Assembly (NCBI GenBank): GCA_900555225.1
Contig: USKL01000038.1
Location: 1 to 9,829, forward strand
Length of the DNA: 9,829 nt
Direction of reading: 5' to 3'
Source of the DNA: an uncultured Collinsella sp.
GTDB taxonomy: Bacteria; Actinomycetota; Coriobacteriia; Coriobacteriales; Coriobacteriaceae
Under the pieces are notes generated by a model that saw nothing but the letters and a program-made list of their open reading frames with translations, was not told the DNA's origin and did no database searches. A program made the translations under genes and the position numbers. Below, in pieces: positions 1 to 5,485 of this stretch. Numbering within the stretch: position 1 is the first letter of the stretch; the number at the start of each line of letters is the position of its first letter.

Positions 1-31
1 CGAGTTCTTTCTGATAAACCTTGAATTCCAT
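1..31 (-). CDS. 5' end of an unidentified gene (partial)
   Basis: Only the first ten codons are inside the window (protein begins MEFKVYQKEL), reading leftward off the edge. The start is supported by a good Shine-Dalgarno GGAGG at 41-45, nine bases ahead of the ATG. It lies 32 bases after the stop of the triosephosphate isomerase part of the preceding frame, so the two are probably co-transcribed in their original genome. The fragment is too short to assign a family. Archaeal-type TIM genes often sit in sugar-phosphate operons, so a carbohydrate enzyme is possible, but that is inference only. Confidence 0.55.
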   Translation of the reverse strand, partial: MEFKVYQKEL

Positions 32-63
32 TGTGTTTGACCTCCAAATCAATTTGTTACATA

Positions 64-516
64 TTATTTTGTATGTCTTTCATCCCAAGCCCTGCGCACG
101 GCGGCGATCATCTCATCGACCATGGCCGCGCGGTCGGCAGCCTTGGCAACGCCGGAGGAAGAACCGGTCGCGTCAGCGCCTGCGATGATGGTGTTATAAA
201 CGTCCTGTCCGTTGGAAATACCGGCGGCGGTCAGCACCAGAATGTCGGGGTTGACCTCCTTGACGCCGCGGCTGGCAGCTTCCACGTATTCCGGGCCGCT
301 GGTGAGGCCCGTGCCGATCAGCTCACTGGGCTCAGCCACGATGATATCGGGGTCCAGCTTGGCGATCATGCTGGCCTCTACGATGGAGTCCGCGCAGACG
401 ATGGTGGTCAGGCCGACCTCCTTGGCGCGCTCGATCGTCTTTTTCAGGACGCCCAGCGTCAGCGGCTTTTCCACATGATTGAGCATGACGCCCTCTGCGC
501 CTGCGGCCTTGGCAGC
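64..516 (-). other. Triosephosphate isomerase 3' fragment (archaeal-type TIM)
   Basis: This part of the frame encodes roughly the last 150 residues of a TIM-barrel triosephosphate isomerase, which interconverts dihydroxyacetone phosphate and glyceraldehyde 3-phosphate. The short, archaeal-like form is recognised by GVMLNHVEKPLTL (catalytic His in the strand-4 loop), IVAEPSELIGTG (catalytic Glu), the AAGISNGQD loop and the GADATGSSSGV phosphate-binding loop. It ends in a normal stop at 64-66. The first strands, including the loop-1 lysine, are missing, so the fragment could not act as TIM by itself. It is most likely the 3' end of a separate gene joined to cysS, probably from another locus or genome. 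Confidence 0.8.
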
Positions 517-1842
517 GGCCTCGTCCACGTCGTCGCCCGTGTAGGCGACCAGACCGGCGGCAACGCCCAGCAGGCCCAGCGGCAGCTCGACCTTGGGCTC
601 GGGAAGCTCGACGCCAAACGTATCGAGTAGCTCGGCCAGCGTATCGGCGGCGGCAAGGGCAGCGGCTTTGTCGGCAGCGTCACCCGCCTGCTCCAGGTAC
701 TGGTTGCACTCGGTGACAAAGCCAAAGACAGCACCCATGGCACCGGCGGTGTTAAAGTCGTCGTCCATGCACTCCTTAAAGGCAGTACGAGTCTCGGCGG
801 CCTTGGCGACAAACGCCTCAGATGCTGCCTCCTCGGCATCGGCCGTCGCATGGTTCGCGGCCCAGCGCAGGTTCTCGACCGTACCGGCGATACGCGTGAG
901 CGAGTTCTCGGCACCCTCCAGGCGCTCCCAAGAAAAGTCGAGCGGCGAGCGATAGCTCGTCTGCAGCATCAGCAGGCGCAGGGCGGCAGCGGAGTGCTGC
1001 TCGAGCACCTCGGCCAGCGTAAAGAAGTTACCGAGCGACTTGGACATCTTCTCGCCGTCTACCAGCAGCATGCCCGTGTGCATCCAGGTGTTGGAGAAGC
1101 CCTGGTGCCAGGCGCAGGTGGCCTGGGCGCACTCGTTCTCGTGATGCGGGAAGGCAAGGTCGGAGCCGCCGCCGTGGATGTCGATCGGAGTGCCCAGGTA
1201 GCGATGCACCATGGCGGCGCACTCGGTGTGCCAACCGGGACGGCCCTCGCCCCAGGGGCTCGGCCAGCTGGGCTCGCCGGGCTTGGCGGCCTTCCACAGG
1301 GCAAAGTCGAGCGGGTCGTTCTTGTCCTCGTTCTCCTCAATGCGTGCGCCAACCATAAGGTCGTCGATGTTGCGGCCCGAGACCTGACCATAGTTGGGAT
1401 CGCTGCGCACGGCAAAGTACACATCGCCGTTATCGGCTGCGTAAGCGTGGCCCTGCTCGATAAGCGTCTTGATCATGGCGATCATGGGGCCGATCTCCTT
1501 GGTGGCGCGGGGGCGCACATCGGGATCGAGCACGTTGGCGGCGCGCATGACGCCGATGAACTTGTCGGAGAACTCCGTCGCGACCTCGGCGGCCGTACGG
1601 CCCTGCTCGTTGGCGCGCTTGATGATCTTGTCGTCGACATCGGTGAGGTTCTGGGCGAACGTGACCTCGTAACCGCTCGCGATGAGCCAGCGGCGAATCA
1701 CGTCAAAGCTGATGAACGTACGGGCGTTGCCGATGTGGATGTTGTCGTAGACCGTGGGGCCGCACACGTACATGCGGACCTTGCCGGACTCGATGGGCTG
1801 GAACTCTTCCTTTTTATGGGTAGCGCTGTTGTAGATACGCAT
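64..1842 (-). CDS. cysS: Cysteinyl-tRNA synthetase fused in frame to the C-terminal part of triosephosphate isomerase (chimeric frame)
   Basis: Residues 1 to about 444 are class I cysteinyl-tRNA synthetase, which charges tRNA-Cys using ATP. The HIGH motif is HIGN at 36-39 and KMSKS is at 265-269. The zinc site that selects cysteine is Cys27, Cys208, His233 and Glu237. A normal CysRS has about 460-500 residues; here the last roughly 40 residues, part of the tRNA-binding end, are missing. From about residue 445 the protein is archaeal-type triosephosphate isomerase, with the electrophilic His (LNH, His456), the catalytic Glu504 in AEPSELIGTG and phosphate-binding loops near 539-545 and 555-565. 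The N-terminal TIM half with its catalytic lysine is absent. The start is fixed by AAGGAG six bases ahead of the ATG, three bases after the ispF stop. CysRS identity is certain; whether the fused protein exists is doubtful. Confidence 0.93.
   Translation of the reverse strand: MRIYNSATHKKEEFQPIESGKVRMYVCGPTVYDNIHIGNARTFISFDVIRRWLIASGYEVTFAQNLTDVDDKIIKRANEQGRTAAEVATEFSDKFIGVMRAANVLDPDVRPRATKEIGPMIAMIKTLIEQGHAYAADNGDVYFAVRSDPNYGQVSGRNIDDLMVGARIEENEDKNDPLDFALWKAAKPGEPSWPSPWGEGRPGWHTECAAMVHRYLGTPIDIHGGGSDLAFPHHENECAQATCAWHQGFSNTWMHTGMLLVDGEKMSKSLGNFFTLAEVLEQHSAAALRLLMLQTSYRSPLDFSWERLEGAENSLTRIAGTVENLRWAANHATADAEEAASEAFVAKAAETRTAFKECMDDDFNTAGAMGAVFGFVTECNQYLEQAGDAADKAAALAAADTLAELLDTFGVELPEPKVELPLGLLGVAAGLVAYTGDDVDEAAAKAAGAEGVMLNHVEKPLTLGVLKKTIERAKEVGLTTIVCADSIVEASMIAKLDPDIIVAEPSELIGTGLTSGPEYVEAASRGVKEVNPDILVLTAAGISNGQDVYNTIIAGADATGSSSGVAKAADRAAMVDEMIAAVRRAWDERHTK
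497..526 (-). other. Junction between cysS and the TIM fragment
   Basis: The protein changes family across VDEAAAKAAGAEG. CysRS homology runs through the GDDVDEAAA segment, where homologs continue with a Lys/Ala/Arg-rich helix, and TIM homology begins at about AAGAEGVMLNH. The DNA here is low-complexity GCC/GCN and AAG codons, so short sequence identity between the two parents is likely. I cannot fix the crossover base from this sequence alone. Confidence 0.65.
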
Positions 1843-1845
1843 TCG

Positions 1846-2340
1846 TTACTCCTTAACGGTTTTCTGTAGCAGGCAGACGGCCCAGGCGCCGATTCCCTCG
1901 CCCTGGCCTTCCCAACCGAGCTTTTCGGTCGTAGTGGCGGCGACGCCCACGTTTTCGACGTCAACGCCCAGGGCATGGGCAAGGTTGGCGCGCATGGCAT
2001 CGCGATGCGGGGTGATCTTAGGCTGCTGGCAGGCAATGGTGCAATCGGCATCGACAAACTCAAAGCCCAGCTCACGCGCATAGTCCATCACGCGGGCAAG
2101 CAGCACCATCGAATCGGCACCCTCGTAGGCGGGATCGGTGTCGGGGAATAGCTTGCCGATGTCTCCCCCACGGCAGGCGCCCAGAATGGCGTCGGCCAAG
2201 GCGTGCGCGAGCACATCGGCATCCGAGTGGCCCAGCAGGCCGCGCTCGTAGGGAATGTCGACACCGCCGATGATACATCGACGCCCCTCCACCAGACGGT
2301 GAACGTCGTAGCCATGGCCAATGCGCAGGTTACTGAACAT
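1846..2340 (-). CDS. ispF: 2-C-methyl-D-erythritol 2,4-cyclodiphosphate synthase
   Basis: Fifth enzyme of the MEP isoprenoid pathway: it cyclises CDP-methylerythritol 2-phosphate to methylerythritol cyclodiphosphate with release of CMP, as a cytosolic trimer. The 164-residue length is typical. The metal site is complete: Asp12 and His14 in GHGYDVHRL, and His46 in the segment following LLGHSDADV. DIGKLFPDTDP and a C-terminal TTTEKLG motif also fit. The frame is open 11 codons further upstream, but the ATG at 2340 is chosen because homologs begin just before RIGHGYDVH and because GGGAGAGGA lies nine bases ahead of it. The start overlaps the ispD stop by 11 bases (ATGTTCAGTAA), which implies translational coupling; cysS follows after three bases. 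Confidence 0.96.
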   Translation of the reverse strand: MFSNLRIGHGYDVHRLVEGRRCIIGGVDIPYERGLLGHSDADVLAHALADAILGACRGGDIGKLFPDTDPAYEGADSMVLLARVMDYARELGFEFVDADCTIACQQPKITPHRDAMRANLAHALGVDVENVGVAATTTEKLGWEGQGEGIGAWAVCLLQKTVKE

Positions 2341-3058
2341 GGGGAAGGTCCTCTCCCTCGGCCATGCGGCCAAGCAGAATCGCGGTTACGGGACGCAGGT
2401 CCTCGGGTACCGTCACCTTAAGGTTGTCGCGTGGGCTCTGGACGCAGCGGACACGCCCACCCATGCGCTCGACCAGCGACGAATCATCGGTACCGATAAA
2501 GCCCTCGGCAATGGCTGCAGCGTGGGCGCGCTTCATAGCATCGACGCTAAAGATCTGCGGCGTCTGCGCTGCCCAGTAGAGTTCACGCGGCGGCGTCTCG
2601 ACGATATTATCGCCGTCAACGATCTTGAGCGTGTCGATCGCGGGCTGACCGCACACGACACCGTCGAGGGCACGGTCGCTCACGAGCACGTCGATAGCGT
2701 GGTCGATGGCCTCGGTCGTAATGAGCGGACGAGCGCCGTCGTGGATGGCGACATATTCGAAACCCGCCGGAACCGCATGCACGCCGGCACGGGTGGAATC
2801 CTGACGGGTATCGCCGGCATCGGCAAAGCTGATGGGCGTGTCATAGTCAAACGGGTCAATGGCCAGGCGGCGCATCTCGGCACGGCGCTCGGCAGGGCAA
2901 ACCACGACGATATGGCCGACCTTATCGCTACGATCGAACGCGCGGATGGACCAGCTCATGAGCGGACGGCCCGCCACATTAACGAGCTGCTTGCCGCCGG
3001 GATTTCCAAAGCGCTGGCCGCTGCCGCCGGCAACGACCACGGCGCATACGGGCGCCAT
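2330..3058 (-). CDS. ispD: 2-C-methyl-D-erythritol 4-phosphate cytidylyltransferase
   Basis: Third step of the MEP pathway: transfers CMP from CTP to methylerythritol phosphate. The 242-residue protein has the nucleotidyltransferase glycine-rich loop AGGSGQRFG with the following Lys23 (residues 10-23), the GDTRQDS segment (82-88), DGARP (107-111), TPQIF (166-170) and the NLKVTVPEDL end motif (212-221), all in family order and spacing. The ATG overlaps the disA stop by one base (TAATG), with AGGGGA eight bases upstream inside disA. With ispF directly downstream this supplies two of the seven MEP enzymes from one transcript. Confidence 0.96.
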   Translation of the reverse strand: MAPVCAVVVAGGSGQRFGNPGGKQLVNVAGRPLMSWSIRAFDRSDKVGHIVVVCPAERRAEMRRLAIDPFDYDTPISFADAGDTRQDSTRAGVHAVPAGFEYVAIHDGARPLITTEAIDHAIDVLVSDRALDGVVCGQPAIDTLKIVDGDNIVETPPRELYWAAQTPQIFSVDAMKRAHAAAIAEGFIGTDDSSLVERMGGRVRCVQSPRDNLKVTVPEDLRPVTAILLGRMAEGEDLPHVQ

Positions 3059-4125
3059 TATGCGTTCCCCTGTTTGGTGCCCTTCATGCGGTACAGCGAG
3101 TCCGCAAGAATGGCAGGGTTGTTGACGCCAAAGTCGCCCAAGCGCTCCGGATCCTCGCTGATGTCGTCCATGAGCTCCTGCAGCGAGCCGTACTCGTCGA
3201 CGATCTTCTCGGCCACGCCGTCGCGCACGACGGACACGCGCGAAAGCGTGCGCAGGCCCAGCGGCGTCATGACGGAGTCCTCGTCCAAGTCGTCATAGCC
3301 CAGAACTGCCGCCACGTGCTGCGGGTCGGACAGGTCCTTAGGCGTCATACGGCTCAGCTCGGCGCGAATCTTCTCGGCGTTGGCCTCAGAGGAATCGCTC
3401 GCGTAGTCGCGGATCATCAAGTCGTATTCGGTATCCATGCTGGAGCCCGCGAGCTGCTCGAGCTGCATCTGCACGAGCTTACCCTGGTTACCCAGCTTGA
3501 CAATGCAATCCTTAAGCTCGGTCTTTGCCTGCTGCATGATCTCGAAGCTCGAGAAAATACCGGTAATGTCGGCGAGTGTGACGTAGTCGTCGAGCTCGAG
3601 GGCCGTCAGGCGCAGCAGGGAGCGATCGAGCGACTGACGGGTAGTCTGGAGCGTGGCGACGAGCTGGTTGACCGAGCTCATGATGGTGGTGACGGGCTGG
3701 ATCTCGTAGCTCTTGCCGTGGACGTACACGTTGACGACGGCGCGACGAGCCGAAACCGAGATCACGATGGCATCGGTGAGCACCGACATGCGAGCGGCAG
3801 TACGGTGACGCATGCCCGTCTCACTCGTGGCGAGCGAGGGATCGGGATTGAGGTGGAAGTTGGCGCGCAGGATCTGGGTGAGGTCGCCATCGATAACGAT
3901 GGCGCCGTCCATCTTGGAAAGCTCGAACAGGCGGTTCGAGGTAAACGAAATGTTGAGCGGGAAGCCGTCGTTACCGGCAGCGAGCACGTTTTCGGTGTCG
4001 CCGACGCAGATAAGGGCGCCCAGGTGACCGGCGATGATCATGTCGAGGGCGGTGCGGATCGGCTGACCAGGTGCCGTCAGGCGGATGGCCTGTTCCATAC
4101 GCTTTTGCAGCTCGTTCTTATCCAA
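3058..4125 (-). CDS. disA: DNA integrity scanning diadenylate cyclase
   Basis: Makes the second messenger c-di-AMP from two ATP; DisA proteins are octamers that scan DNA and lower activity at branched structures. The 355-residue length is standard. The N-terminal DAC domain shows DGA (73-75) and the GMRHRTA motif (RHR at 106-108), the two catalytic signatures. A helical linker (about 145-280) follows, then helix-hairpin-helix DNA-binding repeats near the C-terminus (GLRTLSRVSVVRDGVAEKIV and the LGDFGVNNPAI region). The start appears to be TTG at 4125, preceded by GGGAG with a seven-base spacer; a nearby ATG at 4130 is out of frame. It is the first gene of the disA-ispD-ispF-cysS unit. In many relatives radA precedes disA, but it does not here. 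Confidence 0.95.
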   Translation of the reverse strand: MDKNELQKRMEQAIRLTAPGQPIRTALDMIIAGHLGALICVGDTENVLAAGNDGFPLNISFTSNRLFELSKMDGAIVIDGDLTQILRANFHLNPDPSLATSETGMRHRTAARMSVLTDAIVISVSARRAVVNVYVHGKSYEIQPVTTIMSSVNQLVATLQTTRQSLDRSLLRLTALELDDYVTLADITGIFSSFEIMQQAKTELKDCIVKLGNQGKLVQMQLEQLAGSSMDTEYDLMIRDYASDSSEANAEKIRAELSRMTPKDLSDPQHVAAVLGYDDLDEDSVMTPLGLRTLSRVSVVRDGVAEKIVDEYGSLQELMDDISEDPERLGDFGVNNPAILADSLYRMKGTKQGNA

Positions 4126-4346
4126 GGCATCGCTCCCATCGTATACGCTCCATAAACGCTAAATAGTTTCTCACGGTTTGTCCCTGCGGCGCTTGCGAAA
4201 TCCGATGCTTACAGAATGAGCGAACACCGCTTAGGTAGCTCATTTGGGACGGGGCTCCTTTGACTGCTCATGTGGTAGCATCGGGTCTCATATAAATGAG
4301 GGAGTAGTCGCGTAATCGGGCTCGCCCGCAGAGAGGGAGCCAGACT
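4126..4346. promoter_or_regulatory. Divergent disA / mntP intergenic region
   Basis: About 190 bases outside the disA Shine-Dalgarno separate the divergent genes, so promoters for both must lie here. I do not see a convincing paired -35/-10 for disA. For mntP, TGGTAGCAT at 4273-4281 fits an extended -10 (TGnTAnnnT), which would start transcription near 4288. A dyad, AATGAGC (4215-4221) and GCTCATT (4238-4244) with a 16-base spacer, and a further GCTCAT at 4266-4271 lie between the genes and could be a regulator site. These assignments are by eye and weak. Confidence 0.4.
4287..4346 (+). promoter_or_regulatory. mntP leader, candidate manganese-responsive RNA (yybP-ykoY-like)
   Basis: The leader contains GAGGGAGTAG (4298-4307) and later GCCAGAC just before the start codon; these resemble the conserved GGGGAGUAG and GCAAGACC elements of yybP-ykoY manganese riboswitches, which control mntP in other bacteria. 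A hairpin CTCAT/ATGAG (4287-4291 with 4296-4300) precedes the motif. Two alternative stems compete: CGGG 4317-4320 with CCCG 4325-4328, or GGCTC 4319-4323 with GAGCC 4337-4341. The second covers part of the GGGAG Shine-Dalgarno (4335-4339). The arrangement suits translational control, but the element is far shorter than typical members, so the class assignment is tentative. Confidence 0.4.
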
Positions 4347-4925
4347 ATGGGACTCGCAGAGCTCGTGTTGCTCGCCGTTGGCCTTTCGATGGACGCCTTT
4401 GCCGTATCCATCTGCAAGGGTCTCGGCATGAAAAAGATCAACCTTAAGGTCGCCGTGGTGCTTGGCCTGTTCTTTGGCGGTTTTCAGGCCGCCATGCCCG
4501 TAATCGGATGGGCGCTTGGCAGCCAGTTTATGGGCATCATCGGCCCCATCGACCACTGGATCGCCTTTATCCTGCTCGCCTTCATCGGCGGCAAAATGCT
4601 GTGGGAGGCCTTTACCGAGGACGAGGATGAAGGTGACGGCAAGGATGCCGAAAAGATTGACCTGGTAGAATACCTGATTCTTGCCATTGCCACCTCGATT
4701 GACGCCCTAGCCGTAGGTATCTCGTTTGCGGCGCTCTCGGTTGACATCGTTCCCGCTGTATCGCTTATCGGCGTCACAACGTTTATCTTCTCCGTCGCCG
4801 GCGTAGCAATCGGCCACACCTTTGGCGCGCGCTACGAAAAACCCGCCACCATCGTGGGTGGCGTCGTGCTCATCCTCATCGGGCTTAAGATCTTGCTTGA
4901 GCATCTGGGGATTTTGGTGCTGTAA
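4347..4925 (+). CDS. mntP: Manganese efflux pump MntP
   Basis: Inner-membrane exporter that protects against excess Mn(II). The 192-residue protein has six hydrophobic segments (about 4-22, 35-57, 68-86, 105-127, 131-153, 166-190) and the internal duplication of the family: LSMDAFAVSICKG (Asp16) in the first half is echoed by ATSIDALAVGISFA (Asp119) in the second. The loop between the halves (90-105) is strongly acidic. The start has GGGAG with a seven-base spacer. It is monocistronic by layout: divergent from disA and followed by a hairpin terminator. Regulation probably lies in the unusual leader. Confidence 0.95.
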   Translation: MGLAELVLLAVGLSMDAFAVSICKGLGMKKINLKVAVVLGLFFGGFQAAMPVIGWALGSQFMGIIGPIDHWIAFILLAFIGGKMLWEAFTEDEDEGDGKDAEKIDLVEYLILAIATSIDALAVGISFAALSVDIVPAVSLIGVTTFIFSVAGVAIGHTFGARYEKPATIVGGVVLILIGLKILLEHLGILVL

Positions 4926-4965
4926 CGCCAAACACAATCGCTCAAAACTCAACGCTCGTACAAGA

Positions 4966-4995
4966 CCTCATGCAGAGTTTTGCATGAGGCCTTTT
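4966..4995 (+). terminator. Rho-independent terminator after mntP
   Basis: Nine-base-pair perfect stem CCTCATGCA (4966-4974) and TGCATGAGG (4981-4989) with a six-base loop, followed by CCTTTTCG. The U-run is short, so strength is uncertain. Part of this hairpin (4971-4986) is a near copy of the hip operator half-site, so the element may also be bound by HipB. Confidence 0.6.
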
Positions 4996-5040
4996 CGTGC
5001 AGACTTTTGCATGTCATACTGATATGCAAAAGTCTGCACG
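4996..5040 (+). promoter_or_regulatory. hipBA operator: 17-bp perfect inverted repeat
   Basis: CGTGCAGACTTTTGCAT (4996-5012) is repeated exactly inverted at 5024-5040, with an 11-base spacer. It ends two bases before the hipB Shine-Dalgarno. HipB-type antitoxins dimerise and bind palindromes in their own promoter, so this is the expected autoregulatory operator. A weak -10 (CATACT, 5015-5020) lies in the spacer, so bound repressor would cover the promoter. An extra direct half-site (TGCAGAGTTTTGCATG, 4971-4986) lies 27 bases upstream of the matching half-site at 4998-5013, with one mismatch in 16. The RNA of the repeat could also form a long hairpin. Confidence 0.75.
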
Positions 5041-5053
5041 TTAGGAGATCGCC

Positions 5054-5485
5054 GTGGATACCCTTCCCATCACCACACCGCGCCAAGCTGGCATCTACGT
5101 GCGCCAGTCACGCGAGTCGCAGGGAATCACCCGTGCGACCCTCGCTAAAAAGGCCGGTGTTTCGGAGCGCCTGCTCGCATCGCTCGAGCTAGGAGACGCC
5201 ACCGGCATTCGACTCGACAAGTTGCTGACCGTCTTTAACGCACTCGGCATAGGCCTCTTCGCGCAAAGCGATAACGATTCCATCGCATCGCCCTCCGAAC
5301 ATCCGACGACGATAGTGAACCTCCCTATCGCGAACTCGAATACCCTGCCAAAGCCAAGCGTAGGCAGACGACCCACTCGACAAGGAACGCCATCTTCCTA
5401 TGGTGCCTTGCTGGCCCAAATCGCAGCCGAGCAAGGCCTTTCCGGCACTTCAAACCTCTCCTTTGGCTGCAAGGTTGTGAAATAA
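5054..5485 (+). CDS. hipB: HipB-type antitoxin, XRE-family repressor
   Basis: DNA-binding antitoxin of a type II HipBA module: it neutralises the HipA kinase and represses the operon. Residues about 14-70 form a Cro/C1-type helix-turn-helix (recognition region around ATLAKKAGVSERLLASLELG), followed by LDKLLTVFNALGI, a typical XRE end. The start is GTG at 5054, with AGGAG six bases upstream; no nearby ATG is better placed. At 143 residues it is longer than E. coli HipB (88 residues), because of a C-terminal tail of about 70 polar, Pro/Ser/Thr-rich residues with a short hydrophobic segment (YGALLAQIAAEQGL). Its TAA stop directly abuts the hipA ATG, so the two are translationally coupled. Family assignment is firm; pairing rests on the neighbour. 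Confidence 0.88.
   Translation: MDTLPITTPRQAGIYVRQSRESQGITRATLAKKAGVSERLLASLELGDATGIRLDKLLTVFNALGIGLFAQSDNDSIASPSEHPTTIVNLPIANSNTLPKPSVGRRPTRQGTPSSYGALLAQIAAEQGLSGTSNLSFGCKVVK

Noticed and set aside
64..1842. A natural bifunctional CysRS-TIM enzyme
   Set aside because: Both partners are incomplete (the CysRS tail is missing; TIM lacks its N-terminal part and catalytic lysine), so the fusion is unlikely to be a working bifunctional enzyme.
850..1869. Long plus-strand open frame (339 codons) opposite cysS
   Set aside because: It mirrors the strongly supported cysS codons, has no family resemblance or domain pattern, and GC-rich genes often leave long antisense frames open.
2321..3298. Plus-strand open frame opposite ispD and the end of disA
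   Set aside because: It spans two real minus-strand genes with clear motifs and has no recognisable domain.
3316..4155. Plus-strand open frame opposite disA
   Set aside because: Antisense shadow; no ribosome binding site or family motif.
4996..5040. Reading the 17-bp inverted repeat as a transposon end, CRISPR repeat or attachment site
   Set aside because: There is one copy of the full palindrome, directly before an XRE antitoxin gene, no transposase or recombinase and no regular spaced array; an operator explains it better.
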